From: Hirudo medicinalis
Lineage: Eukaryota; Annelida; Clitellata; Hirudinida; Hirudinidae
Assembly (NCBI GenBank): GCA_011800805.1
Contig: MPNW01000080.1
Coordinates: 1-64,000 of the forward strand
Direction of reading: 5' to 3'
DNA: 64,000 bases
The notes under the pieces: generated by a model
Databases searched by the model: none
The model's input: the letters and a program-made list of their open reading frames with translations, nothing else
Told to the model about the DNA's origin: nothing
Part shown: in pieces, positions 12,101 to 24,600 of the stretch
Position numbering within the stretch: the first letter of the stretch is position 1
Layout of the letters: each line of letters begins with the position of its first letter
Position numbers and translations under genes: made by a program

Positions 12101-15100
12101 TCGTCTGCCCACGTCACCGTCTTCCGGCAGCTCTTCAGCTTTGTTTCGATCAGCGGAGCTGCCTCCTGTGCCGAGCCGTCTGCTGCCGAATGAAAGGCTC
12201 TCGTAAAGCATTTGTCGAAAGATTTTATTTTGGAATCGCTTCAATTGATATCTCGAATGTTTGGTTGGCGGATGATGAGGGCCAACCAATCAAATTCAAA
12301 CAAGACATTATGGTAATTTTCATCATCCATCTGCCTCATTTGCCCATTCATCCATCAATCCATCTGCCCATCTAAACAATATCATTAAGTTCAAAACCAA
12401 GTCAGTCAGTCTGTAATAACTTCTGAGCTTTTTACCATCATAACCATCATCATCACATCATTTAACATGATTATGAGTAACCCTCAATGTCAGTCTTTTC
12501 ATCATCATCTTCGCCATCCAGGATGCCAGCTGAATCCCTGTTGTAGTTGGTAGCCTGACAAAACAACAACAACGACAATGATAATAATGAGCAAGGTAAC
12601 ATTAAAATTGTATTTATATTAATAAATTCAAATTCAAATAAATATGAGTTCAAATGAAACATTAATCCAGAACTTTGAAATGTCCCAATCATTGGCAAAC
12701 ATTTCTAAAATACTAGAATAATATAAGATCTCATGCAGAGTTGCACATTCGAAGGTGATGGGTTTGCTGAGAAAAAGAAATTAAAAAAAAATTAAAAATT
12801 CAGCACCAGTGATGCCTTCAAGTTGCCACAGAAGGAAACAAAATAACTTTCTGATAAATGTACATCAACCTCTAACATAAAGAACAACAGAACAAAATAT
12901 CAAACACCATCATCATCACCACCAAACCATCATCAACAACAAAAACAAGACAAGACTGCATGAATAACAACATTTGTGTTGGCAGCAGATTGAGAGGGCC
13001 TCCTGACTTTCTTCTTCTTCCTCTCGGGCAGCAGGTGGACTGAAGAGAGGGCATTCATGAAACCCTGAGGGGGTGCTGGTTCTGGCCAGGAAAAGAGAGC
13101 AGTTCAGAATTTAATATGCAATTCATCTGATTAAAGCACCTTGAAAATAGCATCTCTTATCTCTTGAATTGGTCTTCACCAATTAATTCCACACAAATCA
13201 TCTGAGTGGATGTTAGTAACTAACATCTCATCACACTAATGATGGCACAGAAAACTGTCATATTATTATCAATGAAGTATCCGACATTGCAGCAATTTAA
13301 GTGATAAATTCTTGGGCAGCTCTGCTACCCTCATCATCAATTCTAAGTACAATAAGCCAAATTGATAGCAAGCTTACATGAAAAATATTATGAACACTAG
13401 ACAGCGATAAAATTATTTGAAATTGTTTTGAAAATTATTCATAAATGTTGGAAAATCAAAACCAAATGTAACTTGTTAAATTGCAGCACCACACACTCAA
13501 AAAACATGGCAATTATTTCTGTGGACACATCGAATGGAAACACAATACCATTGCTACAAATTATATCATAAATCAACATCCACTTCATAAAGCAGGTATG
13601 ATTTCCACATTTTCTGCCATACTTGATGAAAAATTAGTTGCAAAGTGGTAAGTAGCGAGTGGACTGGGCTACTGCCTGCTGTTCAACGATCATCATTTTC
13701 ATAGCAAAATGTTGAATTAGTAAACAACTCACCAGGTTGGCTCGGCCTCGGCGGAAGAATCCTAACCGTGATTTTAACGTCCGACAACAGCGAGTCCGTA
13801 GACCTGCAAGGAAAAGACGACGATGATGGTGATTAAAATGTAGGAAGATGACAGTGATTACATCATTTGAAAAATTAAACAACAATGTAATCATCAAGTG
13901 GATGAAATAAACAACAAACTCTTCAAAGACAAGCCAGGATTTGAACTCTTGTCAAAGCCATGCAAAGCAATGCATTAGATCCAGAACTCACCCAGAACTT
14001 GATCTCTTCCGAGATGAATGTTTCTCGAGGCTAGTAGGAGACTGAGAGGTTTCATCAGCATCTGAAGACATGTCAATTGCAAGGGTTACCAACAAAAGCA
14101 ATGTTTTCAACATTAAGACATGCAATCAATAACTTAGTGATGTTAAAGTGACATTGAAACTACAACCACATTTATTGACATGGTTCATAAGGGAAAAATC
14201 ATAATACTGAAATTGCAATAAGAATCAATTCATTGCAATATAATTTAATTTAAATAGCAACAATTTCCAATAATTGATTTATTTAACAGATGTATTTTTT
14301 GTTTAAATGCCAAAATACAAGTGCACCAAGTGCACGCTCAAGCAACTAAAAGGCAAACTTGTAAACCTAGTTTCAGCCGGTTTTTTGAAACCAGTTTCAT
14401 TTAAGTTGTGTTTATGAAGTTGCAATCCAAAATAATATAGTGCCCGGTGGCAATTCCAACGATCAAAATTTTCAATCTATTGCAGCAACTTTTAATGGCT
14501 TGTACGCGTCGAATGTCAAATGGCATCAAAATGTACAAAAATGAACCGTTAGATTTTTCGCTGTCGTCCGACTTCTGCTTGCCAATGTGTTTTAATTTCT
14601 TTGATTTATGGTTGCCATGTTCTGAAAGCATTGTTGCCATCGATCAAATACTTGGAAGTATTAAAAATCACTCAAATTAATTAAGATGTCAGACAGAGAG
14701 CTAAGAACCATGTGGTAACAAGCATGTGGTCTTCTATTTCGAAAAGTGGAAATATTATATAATTAAAGTATATCGTCATAAAATTGATAGTTGTCTCAAA
14801 TGAAATGCTAATGAAGGTCACATTTGTTATTGATAAAAAATGATTGATTCAGTACAAGTAACGATATCATTATCATTGCCAATCTTAAACAGACATTCGT
14901 TAATCAAATATGGTAAGCATATTTTACGTTTCACTTTCCATATGATTCAAAGAATCCTTGGTGCAAAAAAAAAAACAGCAAATTAATTATTGCAAGCAGA
15001 GAACTTATATGCGATAAACGATAAAAACTCTTGCAAGCAGACTGTGATTTGAACTCCTAATAGAGCCGCATCAAAGCAAGTCTCCACCGCTCCACTACTT

Positions 15101-16323
15101 ACACCCACCATCGTCAGCTGAAATCTATCCAAGCCATTTTCAGATTTCTATGTTCGTTTTTTTCTATGTCAATTTCTCAATTACTCATATTAAAACTTGT
15201 AACAGTTGTTAATAGGGCAGCATATTTGCATAACAAATCATATCAAAACATTCCGACAATCAATTACATAAGGTTAACAATTTGTTGAAGAAGGTATGAC
15301 CTTAATTAGAGATAAATAAACCAATTTAAAGAACCTTTCTGCTTATTTAAAGTCACTTTCAGCATCCAGTCATTGATGATCACTTTTGCTTGTTGACTAA
15401 TAACTGTAATGTAGAAAGACACAAATGTTGTAATTCCCTTTGAATTGCAACTCATTACAATCATTACAGGTGAAACACACTCGTAATTTTTATCTCTTAT
15501 GAGCAAAGAAATGGGAAAATAACAGTTCATTATTAATTATTATTGCTTTACAAGCACAAGCATTAATTCAATCATTGTAAAACATTTTGCATAAAGTAAT
15601 CATCACTGAATCAAAATTCTACCAAAAGTCACTTTCAAAAAAACCTTCATTTGGTGATTTGATGAGTTGTTTGATTGATTTTGCACAAGAGTTTTGCTTG
15701 AGCATCTGCACAGTAACTGGTAGCAACCGATAGAGATCCAAGAGCCTTACTAGAAGTGTGGCATCTTCAACTTTTTTTGATTCTTCCAGCCATTCAAAAA
15801 GTTTATCCCAGCCTCCGTCATTCAGAAACCTAAGAAAACAAATTTGGTAAAGCTTATAATTTACTTTAAAGAAACATCACAGTTGACATACTTTTCAAAT
15901 ATTGACTCATTTTCTGTGGCAATTAAAGTTGCCAAGCAATCCTTTTTCTGTGACAGGTCTCCAGAGTTATGCATTAATCTGTGAGGATAAAAACCATTCT
16001 GAAGAGGATCAACTGAAACAAAATTGCAGTACTCACTCTAGAAAGTTTTCAACATCATAAAGACTTCTGAGACCAGGTTCACCAGCTTTAACAATTTCAT
16101 GGAATTGTATACCTTCAGCAAAATGCATCTTTGAGTTAACATCTTGCAAATAGTCTTTGGCTCCAACATCAGAAATGCCTTTTTCTTCACCCAGGCAATC
16201 ACTGTTAAAAGAGTCTTCTGTCATGCTTGTTTCTCCACAAGCAAGTGTAGGGACACAGTCCTGAATTTCCACACAAGATGCTTCCAATGCATCTGCCTTC
16301 CTTTCATCTTCACTTTTGTTCAT
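3116..16323 (-). CDS. PPP1R10: PNUTS-like PP1 nuclear targeting subunit (PPP1R10 homologue), about 650 residues
   Basis: PNUTS is a nuclear scaffold that recruits protein phosphatase 1 to chromatin and RNA polymerase II (family knowledge). Exons read on the minus strand: 16323-16037, 15978-15892, 15829-15645, 15403-15335, 14061-13992, 13803-13733, 13081-12972, 12554-12482, 12182-12051, 9994-9876, 9683-9556, 9203-9128, 8863-8612, 7673-7499 and a last exon ending 3116; phases agree through exon 14. The TFIIS-N/LW domain spans about residues 75-205 (FLNDGGWDKLFEWL; AKVIINDWM). VKITVRILPPRP and GFMNALSSV match the conserved central segment. The PP1 motif RKTVTW is near residue 337, followed by FHYFPMDETER and VNVNHMADF. 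A CCCH finger (CTHFLAGNCKFGSNCRFFH) ends the protein. A Ser-rich run and a Pro/Met-rich segment precede the finger. The last junction is uncertain: acceptor 3242 breaks frame, acceptor 3228 keeps it, or a tiny exon is missing. The start at 16323 has an open frame upstream and could lie at a later Met. Confidence 0.9.
4305..4493 (-). repeat. tRNA-derived SINE copy 1
   Basis: Read on the minus strand, a tRNA-like head with the B-box-like GTGTTCGAAACCC is followed by a body with GCGCC blocks and an AT-rich tail. Copies at 26090-26272, 50340-50515 and 62705-62890 share the same order. It lies in the large last intron of PNUTS. Confidence 0.7.
4680..7400 (-). other. 2.7-kb intronic region resembling decayed coding sequence
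   Basis: This stretch lies within the last intron of PNUTS. On the minus strand, short protein-like runs appear in shifting frames, for example a run with FDNKDGMEDNLFSFMPAF around 7240-7320, one with AEINFLFVAESQLTELD around 7070-7140 and one with CQEYIRFYPYNVPYAYG near 5880-5940. All are interrupted by stops. The sequence has fewer simple repeats than its surroundings. The pattern suggests a decayed mobile element or processed pseudogene, but I cannot name a family and no terminal repeats were found. Confidence 0.3.
8660..8830 (-). other. Serine-rich low-complexity coding segment of PNUTS
   Basis: Within the PNUTS exon 8863-8612, the frame encodes a run of about 17 serines with few other residues, followed by a Ser/Thr-rich stretch and then PWGNMYNIPPPV. 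It is in frame with acceptor and donor on both sides, so it is coding and not an intronic microsatellite. It belongs to the disordered C-terminal half of the protein. Confidence 0.7.
10672..10712 (+). repeat. SINE tail fragment
   Basis: GCGCTATATAAATGAACTAC followed by ATTTA matches the 3' tail of the SINE copy at 26090-26272. Only the tail is present, consistent with a severely truncated insertion in a PNUTS intron. Confidence 0.5.
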
Positions 16324-17630
16324 AGTTACGACTAATCCCAAAGCATGGTCAGAAACAAATCTGAAATTGTAAATCAAAGTCAGATTTTTTAATTTGTTGT
16401 ATGCACGCTTGCAACATACGATGACAATAGTAATACAGCGTCCAAATCCAAAACCACAAAACGCCCACGCGACAAGTCCACCACATCCCCAACAACATAC
16501 ACCATCCAAACCCACAACTATAACAGACATCACAACTCAATGCCATCATTAAGTAAAACGACCGAAGGCCGATGGTCAAGAGCAATGATTGTGTGGCATT
16601 GCTGATGAATTATGCGGTGACTGGGGCAAACACATTTGCGAGCTACAATCAAGTCGCCGTAGAACGAATTCATCACCCAAATGCAATTTTTCTGGGATAT
16701 GAGCGGAGAAATATGCAGTATTAAGATGGAGGCCACCCCTCTGAAAGTGTTGGAGAAAGATCATGGTTTTCAACAATTTTTTTTTTTACAGTTGATATGT
16801 TTGTTGATCAAAAAATAAAAATATAATTTAATCTTAATATTAAAACCTTCTAAATAACATAATAATATTTCAGAGCTACTTCTATTAGGTTAATAGTGGC
16901 TACTATTGGTTAAATAATGGCATAGATTTATTAATATTTTAAAATTACAAGCACTTTAATGTTCATATGTATGCCCAATTATTCTAATTTTTATTATCGC
17001 GTAATTAATGAATTTATTAAGAATTGATTAAAAATTGATTTATAAACATTATTATATTAAATATTTTTGATAATTTGCTATTGCAACATTTTTTATTTAT
17101 ATTACCATGTCAATTTTTAGGTAATACCATTGATAATCATTTTAATAAATTATAAATGCTATTTTATTTTAAATTTAATTTATTTTCACATTTAATAAAT
17201 TTAACAGTAACAATTTTAATACGAATTACTTTTTAAAAAACTTTGAAAACCTCTACTCCGCAATGATTGGACAAGGTAGACACGTGACCGCGTTGTTAAA
17301 ACGAGTTGATATCGGTTTGTTGTGTTGATTTGATAGTTGCTGTTTAATGTAGAATACTGACAGGTCAATGTTTGTTTATGAATTGTTTGCTTTTTATATA
17401 ATTTTATCTTATTACCAATATACCGCTATACATTCTTGCTTATATTTTGCATTTGTGAAGACTTCTCAGATTTGTCGGTTTTATGTTACAGATGCAATGA
17501 ATTTACATGTCTTTTGATATGTTTCTTTAAGCCTTGGAGAGTGTTTTAACTTTTTTGTTTGTTTTGCCTTGCATGCACAATGTTTTTTTATTTATTGAAC
17601 CATTTAATTCGGTTTGAAGGTTTCATCGAA
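16324..17630. promoter_or_regulatory. Divergent promoter region between PNUTS and MTSS1
   Basis: The PNUTS start (minus strand, 16323) and the MTSS1 start (plus strand, 17631) face away from each other 1.3 kb apart, so this interval must hold both upstream regions. AAGATGGAGGC at 16723-16733 differs by one base from the YY1 consensus AAGATGGCGGC, a motif common just downstream of animal transcription starts. The segment 16530-16780 is open in two minus-strand frames and may be a PNUTS 5' exon. A PNUTS acceptor near 16362 supports an upstream exon. No TATA box stands out against the AT-rich background. Confidence 0.4.
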
Positions 17631-18652
17631 ATGGAGAAAGAATTCACAGATTTGGGGATATTATTTCAAAACATAATTTGTGATTTAAAGGTGAGAATAT
17701 TAATCTCTAGTCAACGTTAATCTTGTATTGACTGATCATAAACTTTACAATAGATTAAATAATCAACAAATTTATTATTTTCATGCTATTTTGCTAAATA
17801 GCTTTTTGATGATTGCTTGAGTCAATTTAATCATTTTCATTGGAATATTTTGCTTACTTTGTTCCCTTGAAATGATATAGTCATGCAAATTTTTGGCTTT
17901 TTAAGCAAGTTACTGTAGACAATAATATGTAATATTTCATGGCAATTATTTGTTTTACTGAATTTTCAAAATCATGAACCTTCAATTTGAAGAGCTTTAA
18001 AAACAACAAATAGAAGTAGATTTGGTACTCTTCTATTAGCACATACTATTGATGCCACTTTTAGATAATTTAGATCTTAACACCTGAACTAAAATTACTA
18101 TAATTTAAGCAGTGACACCAAAACTAGGCCTCGTTGTAATGTAATGTGATGCTGCATTTGACTGTGATCATGTCATGATGTGATCAGAACCAAGATCACT
18201 TTACCATTTCATGGCCTAACTTAGTTGCCAGGTGACTTCATGCAGAGGATAACTTTAATTGTAACTTGAGTGGTTTTTACACTGACCTTGGTCTTCTTAA
18301 CTGCTATAAATAATTTTTACATTACGTTATGTGGTTGCTACTGCATGATCTCCAGAATTCTTTTGTCTACCATTTCATGGACTTAATCAGCAATGGTAAC
18401 CTTCCAGCTTTTATTGAAGTGAAAGTTTGAGTTAGTGATTAACATACAATAGCATTCCTTTAGTTCATTGTTGGCAATGTATTTTTTTTAATTTTTTCAC
18501 CAACGGAATTGATGTTATTTTTAGTCTAGAAGGTCATAGTAATAGACTGACCTATTTAAACAGAACATTTAAAATCGTATGCGCTGGCCTTATTTAGGTT
18601 GAGGTGAACTCTGGAAGCACAAACACCATTGAAGAGGATAATGATGATGATG

Positions 18653-18685
<33 letters not shown>

Positions 18686-21600
18686 GCTGCAATGATCTGT
18701 GTTTGGTATACTTTTGCATCATAAGATTGCAATCTTTGGAGTGCTCAGCTTTGAGTAACTTATTGACTGCTCTCTTCATTTGCACTTGAAGTGGTTCCAG
18801 GTTTGCAATAAATGCGCTCACTCACTCGATTGCGATAACATGTGTTTTGTGGGGGAAGTACATTTGAGCGTATGGAAATATTCAAATATCCTTTAGATTT
18901 CTAGTTTGAGGTAGGTAGTCCATTCTAAGTTCAACTTGGCACAGATCCACATTTGTAGCACTTTTATATCTTTCAGATTTTAAAATATGATGGTGCACTA
19001 TATTTTAACATAAATTGTATTTTCTCAACATATTCTAATGCTTTGCGATAAGTTGGTGTTGGCATATTTCTTAATTGTTGATCGCGGTATTTAAAGTTTT
19101 TATAATCTTTGTCCTTCAATGCACAGACATCTTCCTTGTATGTCTGCAGAAGATCAAAAGAATCTGATGTTTGAGGCCGTCCTAACATCCTTTCATGATT
19201 GGCTAATCGCTTGAATCTTAAGCTTTTCTTAAATTTAATTTCTTGAATTTAATAATTCCTTGAATTATGTAANNNNNNNNNNNNNNNNNNNNNNNNNNNN
19301 NNNNNNNNNNNNNNNNNNNNNNNNNNNNNNNNNNNNNNNNNNNNNNNNNNNNNNNNNNNNNNNNNNNNNNNNNNNNNNNNNNNNNNNNNNNNNNNNNNNN
19401 NNNNNNNNNNNNNNNNNNNNNNNNNNNNNNNNNNNNNNNNNNNNNNNNNNNNNNNNNNNNNNNNNNNNNNNNNNNNNNNNNNNNNNNNNNNNNNNNNNNN
19501 NNNNNNNNNNNNNNNNNNNNNNNNNNNNNNNNNNNNNNNNNNNNNNNNNNNNNNNNNNNNNNNNNNNNNNNNNNNNNNNNNNNNNNNNNNNNNNNNNNNN
19601 NNNNNNNNNNNNNNNNNNNNNNNNNNNNNNNNNNNNNNNNNNNNNNNNNNNNNNNNNNNNNNNNNNNNNNNNNNNNNNNNNNNNNNNNNNNNNNNNNNNN
19701 NNNNNNNNNNNNNNNNNNNNNNNNNNNNNNNNNNNNNNNNNNNNNNNNNNNNNNNNNNNNNNNNNNNNNNNNNNNNNNNNNNNNNNNNNNNNNNNNNNNN
19801 NATTATTGTTCTTTGTTTTCGCATTGCTTTCAAGCACAAGCTGCCTACCTGCAGATAATGTCTTTGAGTTATTGCCCTCTTCGGGATTAGCTTACGCAGA
19901 CTAATGCCGTGTTTTCTCCCAATGAGGTCTGTTGAATTGAAATGTAGGTGGGAATAATGTGAGCTTTAGTGCTCCATCTTTTGGATGTAAGGCAAACTCA
20001 ATGCAAGCAAGCTTAAAGTTCTCCAAAGAACCACTTGTTTCTTTATGACTGTTATCTATTATTGGCCTCTATTGTTGTTGTTGTTGTTGTTCGAACGACT
20101 GTTGTTGTTTGCCGACACAAAGATGCCAATGAACCACCTCGTGATGCTCAACAAAGAAACTCGCTTGCTCCCATTTTTCTCGCCCTCAAGCGCTTTGTAG
20201 GATTTCTTTGTGGGTTTAACAAGAATTTATAGCAGGTTATTGCAGTTATTAACGATCTAATAATTACTTGAGCAGCGTGAAGATGGGTTTCTGTTGCATT
20301 TTCGACTGGACTGGATCGTAGTTGGGAACAGTAAAATAATAATAGTAATAATGATTAATTTATAATACTCCATGTGCATAGCATCAGAGATTAAATGTTA
20401 ACTTTTGTGGATGGAAGATATGCTCTGGTGTGATGCACTAAAGAGCTTCTAAATAAGTAAAACAAAGAAATATCAAGGATCAACTCCTCTTCTCCACCAT
20501 CGTCACAACCCTTACACAGCTATTTCCTATCCCATCATGTCCGCCTCTTCCTTGATGCGCGTTCGTGTGACTCTTTCCAGGTCAACCTTATTTATGTGTT
20601 TCTTTAACTTGTCCTGACGTCTACTGTCTGTCCTCTGCCTGTTTCTTTTCATGAGTCGTTGATTGATTGTGGTCCCATGAGCGCCGTTACACCATCAAGC
20701 TCATATTTGTTGAGGTCATCCAGAAACATCATCGACATCATGTAAGATGCATTAAAGTCGAACAACTTCAAAGGATTTCCTCCTGTTAAATCAACCCTCT
20801 ACAAATGACGACTTACGAGAAGTCAATAGTGGCCGATAACATTGGCAAGTAATTGATGCGGACGGGCATAAATCACCTTTTTATCGCTCGAGCAGCTTAA
20901 ATGACAAGCGCTCGGTTTACAGAATAAACGAAGCAGACAGCCAGAGAGCATAGTTAGATTTTTATTGCAGAGTTAATTATAACATTTATTCACTTATTAA
21001 TAATAATTAAGAATGATTAAATGCAAAATAAAAGCTAGTTAAAATACAACAAATCGAGCAATAGTAAAACATGTGCTGTAAATCCCATCCCAGTTCTTAA
21101 ATAAGTTCTTACACTTTTTTTAGAGACAAGAACGACTATTTTTGTCAAATAGTTCATTGCTATTGATTGCAGTAGTCATGGTCTGCCTTCATGTTCAGAC
21201 TGAGTACCTCTCAGTGACCTGAGTAAATCCTTTTTTATGTTGCTGAAGGCATGCTTATAGCCCCTGCAGCTTGAATTCTCTTAGGAGTTGAGAAATCTTT
21301 GGAGCCCTACCTTCTTATGTGATGGCACTTTTGAAGATTTTTTAAAGAATCTCCCTTCACCAAACATTTCTGCATAGCTAAGGCATGAACGTTTTAATTC
21401 TCTCCAACAAATCAATTGCTGCTTCACTTTCAAAGAGTGAGAATACGGCTTCACGACACTCGCATTTCTGCCTTGTGTTTCTCCATGTCAGTATTCGAGT
21501 GACTCCCACAGGATGCTAGAATTGCTTGTGCCTCTTTGTCCTTGGATGCTCTCGAGCAGTCACGATCTCTCCATCTGACCCAAGACCTGTCTCGGATTAT

Positions 21601-24600
21601 TCTGTCCCATCAATTGATGAATGTCAATGATGTTATATTTGTTGGTCTTGAATTCTTGAACTCTGTCAAGATCCGTGTTATCTGACACCATTGTAAGGTA
21701 GCATTCACCATTCCATGCGCATAAGTCAGGGTTGCTAGTCCCTTTGACGGTGAGGATTCGAGACTCTCTCATCGCTGGATATCCCATTTGCCTGTCTCTA
21801 GCATTCTCACTATGGAGTCATGCCTTATATGGTGGGGCCACAGTGCTCAAACACTTCTGGATGATATGGGCGAGGGACTCCATTTCACTGCAACCGGCCG
21901 CCAAACTGTGTTGGACATTGGCGTCCTTCTCGGGGCCCGTAGTCCATTGAAGAGCGTCGCTGACCGAACTTACATACAGTTTATGTATTGGGCGGATGGA
22001 ATTCTACTGATGTCATTCACCAACCACTTGTTCGGAACCACTGCTTCTGGAAATCTCATCAATCCATAACCGTCAACGGTTTTATATAATTTGCGGTTGA
22101 AAGTCCACGAGGAACGCACGGCTCGTCCTTCTCCTTCGGCCTACCAAACCTCTTGACTTCGTTGGCGACAGTCGTGTTTTCGTTCAAATCATCCATTGTT
22201 GCTCGCAATATATATGTATATATTATTATTATTATTATTATTATTATTAGGGAATTACATTAGCAATATTAAAAATAACGAAGAATTATAAGGGTCGACT
22301 AGTCAAAAACTATGGATGTATCTTTTCTACTCACAGTTAACTCAGTAAAAATCAAAAATATCATGAGCGCGTTATTCACACAGCCCACCCAATGCATTCA
22401 TTGTGCATCATCGAACAATCTACTCCTCTTCAAGGACTTTGAGTGACTTTCGCATCGCTTGAACGTTTGAACGTCGTCGATACTCTTTACTTTTCATGTC
22501 ATCTTTCATGCGGACATCCTGCTAAGCGATCCACAGTTTACTCTAATTTGTTGAGATTGCTAACATTCATTATCATCATTATTAACGTCGTGGGACTCAT
22601 TTCACAAGTCTCAAACCTTATCCTATAAATCCCTTAAATTGCTTCATGTTTGTCCTCGGTGACACTTCATTCATTATTTCCGACTTAAGTAGCACATCGT
22701 TCTAACGATTCCTGTTTGTCATGTAGAATATTATTTAAGGTTGTTATGTTATTTGTTTACCTATGGTTTAGTTCATTAGCTTTTTGCGCGTGCCCGGGAG
22801 TATTTTTATCAATCGTATTGCTCATGTGAGACTGCTGCAATATATTTTGCTGCTTTTATTCAAACGAACGAACTTCATATGAATTTTGTGCTTCTTTAGT
22901 GTTAAATCTAATGAATACATTTTCAATAAGATCCGCCTGATCGGTTGTAATAACGAAATAACATTTTTAGAGCAGCATCATTTAATTACCGATTCTTAAA
23001 TTTGGAATTATTGGATTCAAATTTATTTTCAAATTAATTAAGCTGTGAATTGCCTATTTATTTCATCTAATGTAACCTACATATTGACCTCATATTGAAT
23101 TTGACCTTTGCAGGGCAGCTACCCCCTCTGGGAGGATTTGATCAAACAATGCGGAAAGTTTAATTCCACGCTCAGGTAGGTTTCCATTATTATTTTCGCG
23201 ATGCTTGGTGATGAAGGATTTTGTGATGATCGTAATTATGAGTTAATGTCGCTCATACGTACATAATAACAATAATAATGATTAAACTTATGTGAGACAG
23301 TCAAGCACTAAAAAGCCATTCTCTGATCTTTCTGACAGCATCCAAATAATTAGCCATATAATTGTGCCTGATCATGCAGGGTGTGTTTGTTTGTGATGCT
23401 CAATGCTCGGAGTTTATTTCCAATGAATGCTTATTCTTACGAAGGTGTGGTGTACTAATGTTGTCAGGCCGTGCCCTAGTGATTGTAGTGTATAACTAGT
23501 AGATGACATTTTACAACTTATCTGCTTCTTATCTTGGCCCAGCTTCGTTAGTATCTTCACAACAACACCTTATGTTAAAGTGAATGTGAGTTTGAATAAC
23601 ATTCCAAGTGACATGAATCAAGGACCCTTTTAAAGCAAATGTTCAATTTATGTGGCACCCTAACGTTGTATGACATTCGAGTAAAACATGTGCTGATGTT
23701 TTCAACGTTGAACCCTATTTTGAATGTCAGTGTGGTATTGCATTGCAGTCACAAAAGGATGTCATTGGTAGTTCTAATTCTCCTATTCAGTTCTTTCTTA
23801 CTTTTGCATCAATAAAGTTCACAAAAAGCTTCTTGAAGCCCTGTGATGATGCCGATGAGGATGACCTGTCGATAGAAATTAGTGATCATAAGAAATATTA
23901 ACAATAGTAATAATAATCATTAAGAAAATGAATTGTGCTCCCTTTCGAACTTCGCCTTTCGTTTTCTAGGAAGTGAGTGTTTTAATTGCTGATGATGGCT
24001 TTCAAGGTCAGTGATGGCGATGTTGGTGATGATTAGGTGCAAATTGTTTGTGCTAGTGTTTGAGGTGGTAGGTTTTGGTTCGGCCTTAACATGTTTTATA
24101 CGTTTGAACTGCCTCCCATGGCCCCAATTACTGCCTCATTCTTGAGTGCTCTTACTTTGCCAGGAAAAAATTCCTTAATAACTTTTCAGATTCTCCTCCG
24201 AATATCCGATTTCTTTTCCTAAAAATTTGCATTCCAATTATTTTTGCCTTCCTTGGGCTTCCATTTCTCAATCTCTCTGCAAATAAGAACGAATATTAGC
24301 GTTGTTCAGGAAGCCTTCGATCATGATGCAACTTTTTTATGAAGCACACTTTAATGCATTAAAAATTTATTGCTCGCGTTTGGCTTTTCACGTTTTCTCA
24401 TTTTTCATAATGCAGCTCCTCTTGCAGAGTAATTTGCACTTTTGATTTATGTTGCCATGTAGAAAAACACCACAACCTGTTACAAGATGACATTTTTATT
24501 GCCAATGTGAATTACGTTTTTCTCTTGTGGGTTAGCATGAATACGTTTTTATGAAATAGATGAAATATGTTAGAAATAGATTGAATTATTGGTCGTAATA

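Larger units (their letters stand above)
17691..23113. other. MTSS1 intron 1 (5.4 kb), mostly mobile-element and unknown sequence
   Basis: The first intron of the MTSS1 gene holds a GAT/AAT microsatellite (18630-18685), antisense protein-like segments (18.97-20.83 kb), a 529-base assembly gap, an R2-like relic (about 21430-22200) and an ATT microsatellite (22221-22249). The remaining AT-rich sequence shows nothing that I recognise. Confidence 0.6.

Noticed and set aside
19249..19904. Long open frames across the N run
   Set aside because: They exist only because N bases cannot encode stops.
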